NCBI GenBank assembly: GCA_943736015.1
Contig: OX031072.1
Coordinates: 9,761,501 to 9,825,500, forward strand
Length of the DNA: 64,000 nt
Source: Tridacna crocea
Taxonomy: Eukaryota; Mollusca; Bivalvia; Cardiida; Cardiidae
Direction: 5' to 3'
The stretch's first letter is position 1. The number at the start of each line of letters is the position of its first letter. Shown here piece by piece: positions 48,310 to 61,692 of this stretch. A program made the translations under genes and the position numbers. Under the pieces are notes generated by a model. That model was not told where the DNA came from. It did no database searches and was given only the letters and a program-made list of their open reading frames with translations.

Positions 48310-49981
48310 TGGATAATTTCAGAGAGAGAAGAGATTTGATTGGCTGATGGGAAGGGGGGGAATAGCTGTTTATTCTTATTAACCTTTTACCACACAATGA
48401 CGCCTTTTAACACCCCTGAAAGAGAAGGCTTTTGAAAATAATCTGAGGAAAGGAGACAATGCAGGTTACCAGCATTTTCTCCTTTTCCCACAATGTTTAC
48501 TACCCTATCAAAGAAAAAGTTGATTTTTAGTTATTCTTACATCTTATTGTATCTTTATGGCCTACTTCTAAATTCTTCAAACAAGAACAAGATTTTTTTA
48601 TCGGAAAAAGTTTCCGCAACAGCAAACGGTTGCTTCTGAATTTTATATTTTTGCGCAGCGATTAAACATAAAATTGACTTTTGACTCGCGCGGTCGTCAA
48701 AATTGGTTCAATGTTTTCGTGACCCTGGTAAGAAAACAGGGAAAAACTTTGTTTACCTTTCTTTGATTTGTTTAACAGGTATCAGTTGCCTCCGAAAGTG
48801 TCAAAGTTGATTTTACGATTTTATGCGCAACACGTATCAGTCACATATGGGTGAGATGGTCATCGTAACCAAATCATTGGCCCTAGTGAGAGAAAATGAA
48901 AAAGAAAAATAGAAAAATCCCTATAATTGACTTTAAGCAACAGTTGTCGTCTGCTATAAAATATATTCCGTAAGTCGATTTTGCATGTTTTCGCGGGTAT
49001 GTAACCGGCACCTGCGAGACAATAGACAACCTAAATGGGTTTGTCGTCACGGTAAAAAAAGACTTGAGAAGTAAAAAACAGATATCAGAAATTAAGTTCC
49101 CTATATTTGATCCATTAAGCAACAGGTGTCATCTGCTATGAAGTGGTCCGTAAGTCGATTTTTCGCGTTTTCGCGGATACGTAACCGGAACCTATGAGAC
49201 GGTTGTCAACATAAATAGATTTGTCGTCATGGTATAAAGAGATTGGAGGAAAAAAATATACATTAAAAATTTTGTTCCATTTGTTTGATTTATGCAATAA
49301 GAAGCATTCAGTCTTTTTTTAGCCACTTGTCGCATTATTTTCTGGGGTTTTCGCATGAGCGTAACTGGCACATATGAGACGGTAGTCAACGTAACTGGGT
49401 TTCTTGTTGTGGTTTGAAGAGATTAGAAAAATTACACTTCAGTTGCCTTTGTTTGATATATGCAACAGGAAGCAACTAAAAGAGTTTTCAGTCTTTTTTT
49501 AGCCACTTGTCGCATTAATTTCTGGGGCTTTTTTACACTGTACATTGATCACTTTGGCTTATTGAAAGTTTCAATGTGCAGCATTTATTGTGGGCTGAGT
49601 TAGAAAAGCAAATCCAGTTAAGGGCTGGGGGGGTGCATCGAGGGTCTAAGGGAAGTAATTCTTGCAAGGGGCTTGAAAAGACCAAAACAAGGTCTGCTGC
49701 GCCCCTATTTTCTTAAATGTTTGGCCATTTTCAGTGAAATCTGGCATGTGTGGATGGTGCATGCCTGGCAGTTCGCCAAGGACTGCACAACAGCCTTTAA
49801 AGAAGACTTTAAATCCACTTTTATGCCTTTTTTTTCACTGTTTTTTATCGAGAAATTATGGCGCCATTTTGGAGCGATTTTGAAGCTCTCTGATTGGCTG
49901 TTGGATATCTGATTGGCTATTGGTTCCCATTCTGATTTGGCTCCTTGGTTCCCATTCTGATTTCCTTAAAGCTTCTCTGAT
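48310..49981 (+). repeat. Satellite unit M30, consensus-like
   Basis: 1,672 bp, G7/G7. No diagnostic change found, so this is close to a consensus copy. It marks the right edge of the higher-order zone. Confidence 0.96.
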
Positions 49982-51655
49982 TGGATAATTTCAGAGAGAG
50001 AAGAGATTTGATTGGCTGATGGGAAGGGGGGGGGAATAGCTGTTTATTCTTATTAACCTTTTACCACACAATGACGCCTTTTAACACCCCTGAAAGAGAA
50101 GGCTTTTGAAAATAATCTGAGGAAAGGAGACAATGCAGGTTACCAGCATTTTCTCCTTTTCCCACAATGTTTACTACCCTATCAAAGAAAAAGTTGATTT
50201 TTAGTTATTCTTACATCTTATTGTATCTTTATGGCCTACTTCTAAATTCTTCAAACAAGAACAAGATTTTTTAATCGGAAAAAGTTTCCGCAACAGCAAA
50301 CGGTTGCTTCTGAATTTTATATTTTTGCGCAGCGATTAAACATAAAATTGACTTTTGACTCGCGCGGTTGTCAAAATTGGTTCAATGTTTTCGTGACCCT
50401 GGTAAGAAAACAGGGAAAAACTTTGTTTACCTTTCTTTGATTTGTTTAACAGGTATCAGTTGCCTCCGAAAGTGTCAAAGTTGATTTTACGATTTTATGC
50501 GCAACACGTATCAGTCACATATGGGTGAGATGGTCATCGTAACCAAATCATTGGCCCCAGTGAGAGAAAATGAAAAAGAAAAATAGAAAAATCCCTATAA
50601 TTGACTTTAAGCAACAGTTGTCGTCTGCTATAAAATATATTCCGTAAGTCGATTTTGCATGTTTTCGCGGGTATGTAACCGGCACCTGCGAGACAATAGA
50701 CAACCTAAATGGGTTTGTCGTCACGGTAAAAAAAGACTTGAGAAGTAAAAAACAGATATCAGAAATTAAGTTCCCTATATTTGATCCATTAAGCAACAGG
50801 TGTCATCTGCTATGAAGTGGTCCGTAAGTCGATTTTTCGCGTTTTCGCGGATACGTAACCGGAACCTATGAGACGGTTGTCAACATAAATAGATTTGTCG
50901 TCATGGTATAAAGAGATTGGAGGAAAAAAATATACATTAAAAATTTTGTTCCATTTGTTTGATTTATGCAATAAGAAGCATTCAGTCTTTTTTTAGCCAC
51001 TTGTCGCATTATTTTCTGGGGTTTTCGCATGAGCGTAACTGGCACATATGAGACGGTAGTCAACGTAACTGGGTTTCTTGTTGTGGTTTGAAGAGATTAG
51101 AAAAATTACACTTCAGTTGCCTTTGTTTGATATATGCAACAGGAAGCAACTAAAAGAGTTTTCAGTCTTTTTTTAGCCACTTGTCGCATTAATTTCTGGG
51201 GCTTTTTTACACTGTACATTGATCACTTTGGCTTATTGAAAGTTTCAATGTGCAGCATTTATTGTGGGCTGAGTTAGAAAAGCAAATCCAGTTAAGGGCT
51301 GGGGGGGTGCATCGAGGGTCTAAGGGAAGTAATTCTTGCAAGGGGCTTGAAAAGACCAAAACAAGGTCTGCTGCGCCCCTATTTTCTTAAATGTTTGGCC
51401 ATTTTCAGTGAAATCTGGCATGTGTGGATGGTGCATGCCTGGCAGTTCGCCAAGGACTGCACAACAGCCTTTAAAGAAGACTTTAAATCCACTTTTATGC
51501 CTTTTTTTTCACTGTTTTTTATCGAGAAATTATGGCGCCATTTTGGAGCGATTTTGAAGCTCTCTGATTGGCTGTTGGATATCTGATTGGCTATTGGTTC
51601 CCATTCTGATTTGGCTCCTTGGTTCCCATTCTGATTTCCTTAAAGCTTCTCTGAT
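49982..51655 (+). repeat. Satellite unit M31
   Basis: 1,674 bp, G9/G7. A50273 in the T-run is shared only with M1. Private changes: T50369, and C50558, which changes the usual CTAG to CCAG and so removes a minus-strand stop codon. Confidence 0.96.
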
Positions 51656-53329
51656 TGGATAATTTCAGAGAGAGAAGAGATTTGATTGGCTGATGGGAAA
51701 GGGGGGGGAATAGCTGTTTATTCTTATTAACCTTTTACCACACAATGACGCCTTTTAACACCCCTGAAAGAGAAGGCTTTTGAAAATAATCTGAGGAAAG
51801 GAGACAATGCAGGTTACCAGCATTTTCTCCTTTTCCCACAATGTTTACTACCCTATCAAAGAAAAAGTTGATTTTTAGTTATTCTTACATCTTATTGTAT
51901 CTTTATGGCCTACTTCTAAATTCTTCAAACAAGAACAAGATTTTTTTATCGGAAAAAGTTTCCGCAACAGCAAACGGTTGCTTCTGAATTTTATATTTTT
52001 GCGCAGCGATTAAACATAAAATTGACTTTTGACTCGCGCGGTCGTCAAAATTGGTTCAATGTTTTCGTGACCCTGGTAAGAAAACAGGGAAAAACTTTGT
52101 TTACCTTTCTTTGATTTGTTTAACAGGTATCAGTTGCCTCCGAAAGTGTCAAAGTTGATTTTACGATTTTATGCGCAACACGTATCAGTCACATATGGGT
52201 GAGATGGTCATCGTAACCAAATCATTGGCCCTAGTGAGAGAAAATGAAAAAGAAAAATAGAAAAATCCCTATAATTGACTTTAAGCAACAGTTGTCGTCT
52301 GCTATAAAATATATTCCGTAAGTCGATTTTGCATGTTTTCGCGGGTATGTAACCGGCACCTGCGAGACAATAGACAACCTAAATGGGTTTGTCGTCACGG
52401 TAAAAAAAGACTTGAGAAGTAAAAAACAGATATCAGAAATTAAGTTCCCTATATTTGATCCATTAAGCAACAGGTGTCATCTGCTATGAAGTGGTCCGTA
52501 AGTCGATTTTTTGCGTTTTCGCGGATACGTAACCGGAACCTATGAGACGGTTGTCAACATAAATAGATTTGTCGTCATGGTATAAAGAGATTGGAGGAAA
52601 AAAATATACATTAAAAATTTTGTTCCATTTGTTTGATTTATGCAATAAGAAGCATTCAGTCTTTTTTTAGCCACTTGTCGCATTATTTTCTGGGGTTTTC
52701 GCATGAGCGTAACTGGCACATATGAGACGGTAGTCAACGTAACTGGGTTTCTTGTTGTGGTTTGAAGAGATTAGAAAAATTACACTTCAGTTGCCTTTGT
52801 TTGATATATGCAACAGGAAGCAACTAAAAGAGTTTTCAGTCTTTTTTTAGCCACTTGTCGCATTAATTTCTGGGGCTTTTTTACACTGTACATTGATCAC
52901 TTTGGCTTATTGAAAGTTTCAATGTGCAGCATTTATTGTGGGCTGAGTTAGAAAAGCAAATCCAGTTAAGGGCTGGGGGGGTGCATCGAGGGTCTAAGGG
53001 AAGTAATTCTTGCAAGGGGCTTGAAAAGACCAAAACAAGGTCTGCTGCGCCCCTATTTTCTTAAATGTTTGGCCATTTTCAGTGAAATCTGGCATGTGTG
53101 GATGGTGCATGCCTGGCAGTTCGCCAAGGACTGCACAACAGCCTTTAAAGAAGACTTTAAATCCACTTTTATGCCTTTTTTTTCACTGTTTTTTATCGAG
53201 AAATTATGGCGCCATTTTGGAGCGATTTTGAAGCTCTCTGATTGGCTGTTGGATATCTGATTGGCTATTGGTTCCCATTCTGATTTGGCTCCTTGGTTCC
53301 CATTCTGATTTCCTTAAAGCTTCTCTGAT
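51656..53329 (+). repeat. Satellite unit M32
   Basis: 1,674 bp. G-run 1 is AAA then G8 instead of AA then G7-G9, a private insertion; G-run 2 is G7. T52512 (TTTTTTGCG) is shared with M9, M10, M14, M16, M20, M25 and M29. Confidence 0.96.
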
Positions 53330-55003
53330 TGGATAATTTCAGAGAGAGAAGAGATTTGATTGGCTGATGGGAAGGGGGGGGAATAGCTGTTTATTCTTAT
53401 TAACCTTTTACCACACAATGACGCCTTTTAACACCCCTGAAAGAGAAGGCTTTTGAAAATAATCTGAGGAAAGGAGACAATGCAGGTTACCAGCATTTTC
53501 TCCTTTTCCCACAATGTTTACTACCCTATCAAAGAAAAAGTTGATTTTTAGTTATTCTTACATCTTATTGTATCTTTATGGCCTACTTCTAAATTCTTCA
53601 AACAAGAACAAGATTTTTTTATCGGAAAAAGTTTCCGCAACAGCAAACGGTTGCTTCTGAATTTTATATTTTTGCGCAGCGATTAAACATAAAATTGACT
53701 TTTGACTCGCGCGGTCGTCAAAATTGGTTCAATGTTTTCGTGACCCTGGTAAGAAAACAGGGAAAAACTTTGTTTACCTTTCTTTGATTTGTTTAACAGG
53801 TATCAGTTGCCTCCGAAAGTGTCAAAGTTGATTTTACGATTTATGCGCAACACGTATCAGTCACATATGGGTGAGATGGTCATCGTAACCAAATCATTGG
53901 CCCTAGTGAGAGAAAATGAAAAAGAAAAATAGAAAAATTCCTATAATTGACTTTAAGCAACAGTTGTCGTCTGCTATAAAATATATTCCGTAAGTCGATT
54001 TTGCATGTTTTCGCAGGTATGTAACTGGCACCTGCGAGACAATAGACAACCTAAATGGGTTTGTCGTCACGGTAAAAAAAGACTTGAGAAGTAAAAAACA
54101 GATATCAGAAATTAAGTTCCCTATATTTGATCCATTAAGCAACAGGTGTCATCTGCTATGAAGTGGTCCGTAAGTCGATTTTTCGCGTTTTCGCGGATAC
54201 GTAACCGGAACCTATGAGACGGTTGTCAACATAAATAGATTTGTCGTCATGGTATAAAGAGATTGGAGGAAAAAAATATACATTAAAAATTTTGTTCCAT
54301 TTGTTTGATTTATGCAATAAGAAGCATTCAGTCTTTTTTTAGCCACTTGTCGCATTATTTTCTGGGGTTTTCGCATGAGCGTAACTGGCACATATGAGAC
54401 GGTAGTCAACGTAACTGGGTTTCTTGTTGTGGTTTGAAGAGATTAGAAAAATTACACTTCAGTTGCCTTTGTTTGATATATGCAACAGGAAGCAACTAAA
54501 AGATTTTTCAGTCTTTTTTTAGCCACTTGTCGCATTAATTTCTGGGGCTTTTTTACACTGTACATTGATCACTTTGGCTTATTGAAAGTTTCAATGTGCA
54601 GCATTTATTGTGGGCTGAGTTAGAAAAGCAAATCCAGTTAAGGGCTGGGGGGGGGTGCATCGAGGGTCTAAGGGAAGTAATTCTTGCAAGGGGCTTGAAA
54701 AGACCAAAACAAGGTCTGCTGCGCCCCTATTTTCTTAAATGTTTGGCCATTTTCAGTGAAATCTGGCATGTGTGGATGGTGCATGCCTGGCAGTTCGCCA
54801 AGGACTGCACAACAGCCTTTAAAGAAGACTTTAAATCCACTTTTATGCCTTTTTTTTCACTGTTTTTTATCGAGAAATTATGGCGCCATTTTGGAGCGAT
54901 TTTGAAGCTCTCTGATTGGCTGTTGGATATCTGATTGGCTATTGGTTCCCATTCTGATTTGGCTCCTTGGTTCCCATTCTGATTTCCTTAAAGCTTCTCT
55001 GAT
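53330..55003 (+). repeat. Satellite unit M33, start of the right-hand clade
   Basis: 1,674 bp, G8/G9, the longest second run. One T is lost near 53841. Private T53939, A54015 and T54026. T54504 (AAAAGATTTTT) is the clade marker shared by M33-M38. Confidence 0.96.
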
Positions 55004-56672
55004 TGGATAATTTCAGAGAGAGAAGAGATTTGATTGGCTGATGGGAAGGGGGGGGAATAGCTGTTTATTCTTATTAACCTTTTACCACACAATGACGCCT
55101 TTTAACACCCCTGAAAGAGAAGGCTTTTGAAAATAATCTGAGGAAAGGAGACAATGCAGGTTACCAGCATTTTCTCCTTTTCCCACAATGTTTACTACCC
55201 TATCAAAGAAAAAGTTGATTTTTAGTTATTCTTACATCTTATTGTATCTTTATGGCCTACTTCTAAATTCTTCAAACAAGAACAAGATTTTTTTATCGGA
55301 AAAAGTTTCCGCAACAGCAAACGGTTGCTTCTGAATTTTATATTTTTGCGCAGCGATTAAACATAAAATTGACTTTTGACTCGCGCGGTCGTCAAAATTG
55401 GTTCAATGTTTTCGTGACCCTGGTAAGAAAACAGGGAAAAACTTTGTTTACCTTTCTTTGATTTGTTTAACAGGTATCAGTTGCCTCCGAAAGTGTCAAA
55501 GTTGATTTTACGATTTTATGCGCAACACGTATCAGTCACATATGGGTGAGATGGTCATCGTAACCAAATCATTGGCCCTAGTGAGAGAAAATGAAAAAGA
55601 AAAATAGAAAAATCCCTATAATTGACTTTAAGCAACAGTTGTCGTCTGCAATATATTCCGTAAGTCGATTTTGCATGTTTTCGCGGGTATGTAAGCGGCA
55701 CCTGCGAGACAATAGACAACCTAAATGGGTTTGTCGTCACGGTAAAAAAAGACTTGAGAAGTAAAAAACAGATATCAGAAATTAAGTTCCCTATATTTGA
55801 TCCATTAAGCAACAGGTGTCATCTGCTATGAAGTGGTCCGTAAGTCGATTTTTCGCGTTTTCGCGGATACGTAACCGGAACCTATGAGACGGTTGTCAAC
55901 ATAAATAGATTTGTCGTCATGGTATAAAGAGATTGGAGGAAAAAAATATACATTAAAAATTTTGTTCCATTTGTTTGATTTATGCAATAAGAAGCATTCA
56001 GTCTTTTTTTAGCCACTTGTCGCATTATTTTCTGGGGTTTTCGCATGAGCGTAACTGGCACATATGAGACGGTAGTCAACGTAACTGGGTTTCTTGTTGT
56101 GGTTTGAAGAGATTAGAAAAATTACACTTCAGTTGCCTTTGTTTGATATATGCAACAGGAAGCAACTAAAAGATTTTTCAGTCTTTTTTTAGCCACTTGT
56201 CGCATTAATTTCTGGGGCTTTTTTACACTGTACATTGATCACTTTGGCTTATTGAAAGTTTCAATGTGCAGCATTTATTGTGGGCTGAGTTAGAAAAGCA
56301 AATCCAGTTAAGGGCTGGGGGGGGTGCATCGAGGGTCTAAGGGAAGTAATTCTTGCAAGGGGCTTGAAAAGACCAAAACAAGGTCTGCTGCGCCCCTATT
56401 TTCTTAAATGTTTGGCCATTTTCAGTGAAATCTGGCATGTGTGGATGGTGCATGCCTGGCAGTTCGCCAAGGACTGCACAACAGCCTTTAAAGAAGACTT
56501 TAAATCCACTTTTATGCCTTTTTTTTCACTGTTTTTTATCGAGAAATTATGGCGCCATTTTGGAGCGATTTTGAAGCTCTCTGATTGGCTGTTGGATATC
56601 TGATTGGCTATTGGTTCCCATTCTGATTTGGCTCCTTGGTTCCCATTCTGATTTCCTTAAAGCTTCTCTGAT
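55004..56672 (+). repeat. Satellite unit M34, 5-bp deletion
   Basis: 1,669 bp, G8/G8. Five bases (TATAA of CTATAAAAT) are missing between 55649 and 55650, abolishing the only TATAAAATA motif of this unit. Private G55695. Clade marker T56174. Confidence 0.96.
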
Positions 56673-58346
56673 TGGATAATTTCAGAGAGAGAAGAGATTT
56701 GATTGGCTGATGGGAAGGGGGGGGAATAGCTGTTTATTCTTATTAACCTTTTACCACACAATGACGCCTTTTAACACCCCTGAAAGAGAAGGCTTTTGAA
56801 AATAATCTGAGGAAAGGAGACAATGCAGGTTACCAGCATTTTCTCCTTTTCCCACAATGTTTACTACCCTATCAAAGAAAAAGTTGATTTTTAGTTATTC
56901 TTACATCTTATTGTATCTTTATGGCCTACTTCTAAATTCTTCAAACAAGAACAAGATTTTTTTATCGGAAAAAGTTTCCGCAACAGCAAACGGTTGCTTC
57001 TGAATTTTATATTTTTGCGCAGCGATTAAACATAAAATTGACTTTTGACTCGCGCGGTCGTCAAAATTGGTTCAATGTTTTCGTGACCCTGGTAAGAAAA
57101 CAGGGAAAAACTTTGTTTACCTTTCTTTGATTTGTTTAACAGGTATCAGTTGCCTCCGAAAGTGTCAAAGTTGATTTTACGATTTTATGCGCAACACGTA
57201 TCAGTCACATATGGGTGAGATGGTCATCGTAACCAAATCATTGGCCCTAGTGAGAGAAAATGAAAAAGAAAAATAGAAAAATCCCTATAATTGACTTTAA
57301 GCAACAGTTGTCGTCTGCTATAAAATATATTCCGTAAGTCGATTTTGCATGTTTTCGCGGGTATGTAACCGGCACCTGCGAGACAATAGACAACCTAAAT
57401 GGGTTTGTCGTCACGGTAAAAAAAGACTTGAGAAGTAAAAAACAGACATCAGAAATTAAGTTCCCTATATTTGATCCATTAAGCAACAGGTGTCATCTGC
57501 TATGAAGTGGTCCGTAAGTCGATTTTTCGCGTTTTCGCGGATACGTAACCGGAACCTATGAGACGGTTGTCAACATAAATAGATTTGTCGTCATGGTATA
57601 AAGAGATTGGAGGAAAAAAATATACATTAAAAATTTTGTTCCATTTGTTTGATTTATGCAATAAGAAGCATTCAGTCTTTTTTTAGCCACTTGTCGCATT
57701 ATTTTCTGGGGTTTTCGCATGAGCGTAACTGGCACATATGAGACGGTAGTCAACGTAACTGGGTTTCTTGTTGTGGTTTGAAGAGATAAGAAAAATTACA
57801 CTTCAGTTGCCTTTGTTTGATATATGCAACAGGAAGCAACTAAAAGATTTTTCAGTCTTTTTTTAGCCACTTGTCGCATTAATTTCTGGGGCTTTTTTAC
57901 ACTGTACATTGATCACTTTGGCTTATTGAAAGTTTCAATGTGCAGCATTTATTGTGGGCTGAGTTAGAAAAGCAAATCCAGTTAAGGGCTGGGGGGGGTG
58001 CATCGAGGGTCTAAGGGAAGTAATTCTTGCAAGGGGCTTGAAAAGACCAAAACAAGGTCTGCTATGCCCCTATTTTCTTAAATGTTTGGCCATTTTCAGT
58101 GAAATCTGGCATGTGTGGATGGTGCATGCCTGGCAGTTCGCCAAGGACTGCACAACAGCCTTTAAAGAAGACTTTAAATCCACTTTTATGCCTTTTTTTT
58201 CACTGTTTTTTATCGAGAAATTATGGCGCCATTTTGGAGCGATTTTGAAGCTCTTTGATTGGCTGTTGGATATCTGATTGGCTATTGGTTCCCATTCTGA
58301 TTTGGCTCCTTGGTTCCCATTCTGATTTCCTTAAAGCTTCTCTGAT
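56673..58346 (+). repeat. Satellite unit M35
   Basis: 1,674 bp, G8/G8. First unit with C57447 (CAGACATC), which removes the EcoRV site GATATC. Clade marker T57848. Private A57788, A58064, T58065 and T58255; two of these (58064-58065) are adjacent. Confidence 0.96.
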
Positions 58347-60019
58347 TGGATAATTTCAGAGAGAGAAGAGATTTGATTGGCTGATGGGAAGGGGGGGGAA
58401 TAGCTGTTTATTCTTATTAACCTTTTACCACACAATGACGCCTTTTAACACCCCTGAAAGAGAAGGCTTTTGAAAATAATCTGAGGAAAGGAGACAATGC
58501 AGGTTACCAGCATTTTCTCCTTTTCCCACAATGTTTACTACCCTATCAAAGAAAAAGTTGATTTTTAGTTATTCTTACATCTTATTGTATCTTTATGGCC
58601 TACTTCTAAATTCTTCAAACAAGAACAAGATTTTTTTATCGGAAAAAGTTTCCGCAACAGCAAACGGTTGCTTCTGAATTTTATATTTTTGCGCAGCGAT
58701 TAAACATAAAATTGACTTTTGACTCGCGCGGTCGTCAAAATTGGTTCAATGTTTTCGTGACCCTGGTAAGAAAACAGGGAAAAACTTTGTTTACCTTTCT
58801 TTGATTTGTTTAACAGGTATCAGTTGCCTCCGAAAGTGTCAAAGTTGATTTTACGATTTTATGCGCAACACGTATCAGTCACATATGGGTGAGATGGTCA
58901 TCGTAACCAAATCATTGGCCCTAGTGAGAGAAAATGAAAAAGAAAAATAGAAAAATCCCTATAATTGACTTTAAGCAACAGTTGTCGTCTGCTATAAAAT
59001 ATATTCTGTATGTCGATTTTGCATGTTTTCGCGGGTATGTAACCGGCACCTGCGAGACAATAGACAACCTAAATGGGTTTGTCGTCACGGTAAAAAAAGA
59101 CTTGAGAAGTAAAAAACAGACATCAGAAATTAAGTTCCCTATATTTGATCCATTAAGCAACAGGTGTCATCTGCTATGAAGTGGTCCGTAAGTCGATTTT
59201 TCGCGTTTTCGCGGATACGTAACCGGAACCTATGAGACGGTTGTCAACATAAATAGATTTGTCGTCATGGTATAAAGAGATTGGAGGAAAAAAATATACA
59301 TTAAAAATTTTGTTCCATTTGTTTGATTTATGCAATAAGAAGCATTCAGTCTTTTTTTAGCCACTTGTCGCATTATTTTCTGGGGTTTTCGCATGAGCGT
59401 AACTGGCACATATGAGACGGTAGTCAACGTAACTGGGTTTCTTGTTGTGGTTTGAAGAGATTAGAAAAATTACACTTCAGTTGCCTTTGTTTGATATATG
59501 CAACAGGAAGCAACTAAAAGATTTTTCAGTCTTTTTTTAGCCACTTGTCGCATTAATTTCTGGGGCTTTTTTACACTGTACATTGATCACTTTGGCTTAT
59601 TGAAAGTTTCAATGTGCAGCATTTATTGTGGGCTGAGTTAGAAAAGCAAATCCAGTTAAGGGCTGGGGGGGTGCATCGAGGGTCTAAGGGAAGTAATTCT
59701 TGCAAGGGGCTTGAAAAGACCAAAACAAGGTCTGCTGCGCCCCTATTTTCTTAAATGTTTGGCCATTTTCAGTGAAATCTGGCATGTGTGGATGGTGCAT
59801 GCCTGGCAGTTCGCCAAGGACTGCACAACAGCCTTTAAAGAAGACTTTAAATCCACTTTTATGCCTTTTTTTTCACTGTTTTTTATCGAGAAATTATGGC
59901 GCCATTTTGGAGCGATTTTGAAGCTCTCTGATTGGCTGTTGGATATCTGATTGGCTATTGGTTCCCATTCTGATTTGGCTCCTTGGTTCCCATTCTGATT
60001 TCCTTAAAGCTTCTCTGAT
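58347..60019 (+). repeat. Satellite unit M36
   Basis: 1,673 bp, G8/G7. T59011 turns a TAA stop into TAT in the plus frame; T59007 is private. C59121 and T59522 are the clade markers. Confidence 0.96.
58934..59179 (+). other. ATG frame of 81 codons opened by stop loss, probably non-coding
   Basis: In most units this ATG frame ends at TAA after 25 codons. In M36 and M37 (60607-60852) a TAA-to-TAT change lets it run to 81 codons through sub-repeat S3. The translation resembles no family I know. Recent neutral stop loss copied to one neighbour is the simplest reading. Confidence 0.7.
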
Positions 60020-61692
60020 TGGATAATTTCAGAGAGAGAAGAGATTTGATTGGCTGATGGGAAGGGGGGGGAATAGCTGTTTATTCTTATTAACCTTTTA
60101 CCACACAATGACGCCTTTTAACACCCCTGAAAGAGAAGGCTTTTGAAAATAATCTGAGGAAAGGAGACAATGCAGGTTACCAGCATTTTCTCCTTTTCCC
60201 ACAATGTTTACTACCCTATCAAAGAAAAAGTTGATTTTTAGTTATTCTTACATCTTATTGTATCTTTATGGCCTACTTCTAAATTCTTCAAACAAGAACA
60301 AGATTTTTTTATCGGAAAAAGTTTCCGCAACAGCAAACGGTTGCTTCTGAATTTTATATTTTTGCGCAGCGATTAAACATAAAATTGACTTTTGACTCGC
60401 GCGGTCGTCAAAATTGGTTCAATGTTTTCGTGACCCTGGTAAGAAAACAGGGAAAAACTTTGTTTACCTTTCTTTGATTTGTTTAACAGGTATCAGTTGC
60501 CTCCGAAAGTGTCAAAGTTGATTTTACGATTTTATGCGCAACACGTATCAGTCACATATGGGTGAGATGGTCATCGTAACCAAATCATTGGCCCTAGTGA
60601 GAGAAAATGAAAAAGAAAAATAGAAAAATCCCTATAATTGACTTTAAGCAACAGTTGTCGTCTGCTATAAAATATATTCCGTATGTCGATTTTGCATGTT
60701 TTCGCGGGTATGTAACCGGCACCTGCGAGACAATAGACAACCTAAATGGGTTTGTCGTCACGGTAAAAAAAGACTTGAGAAGTAAAAAACAGACATCAGA
60801 AATTAAGTTCCCTATATTTGATCCATTAAGCAACAGGTGTCATCTGCTATGAAGTGGTCCGTAAGTCGATTTTTCGCGTTTTCGCGGATACGTAACCGGA
60901 ACCTATGAGACGGTTGTCAACATAAATAGATTTGTCGTCATGGTATAAAGAGATTGGAGGAAAAAAATATACATTAAAAATTTTGTTCCATTTGTTTGAT
61001 TTATGCAATAAGAAGCATTCAGTCTTTTTTTAGCCACTTGTCGCATTATTTTCTGGGGTTTTCGCATGAGCGTAACTGGCACATATGAGACGGTAGTCAA
61101 CGTAACTGGGTTTCTTGTTGTGGTTTGAAGAGATTAGAAAAATTACACTTCAGTTGCCTTTGTTTGATATATGCAACAGGAAGCAACTAAAAGATTTTTC
61201 AGTCTTTTTTTAGCCACTTGTCGCATTAATTTCTGGGGCTTTTTTACACTGTACATTGATCACTTTGGCTTATTGAAAGTTTCAATGTGCAGCATTTATT
61301 GTGGGCTGAGTTAGAAAAGCAAATCCAGTTAAGGGCTGGGGGGGTGCATCGAGGGTCTAAGGGAAGTAATTCTTGCAAGGGGCTTGAAAAGACCAAAACA
61401 AGGTCTGCTGCGCCCCTATTTTCTTAAATGTTTGGCCATTTTCAGTGAAATCTGGCATGTGTGGATGGTGCATGCCTGGCAGTTCGCCAAGGACTGCACA
61501 ACAGCCTTTAAAGAAGACTTTAAATCCACTTTTATGCCTTTTTTTTCACTGTTTTTTATCGAGAAATTATGGCGCCATTTTGGAGCGATTTTGAAGCTCT
61601 CTGATTGGCTGTTGGATATCTGATTGGCTATTGGTTCCCATTCTGATTTGGCTCCTTGGTTCCCATTCTGATTTCCTTAAAGCTTCTCTGAT
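60020..61692 (+). repeat. Satellite unit M37
   Basis: 1,673 bp, G8/G7. T60684 (TAA to TAT) is shared with M36. C60794 and T61195 are clade markers. Confidence 0.96.
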
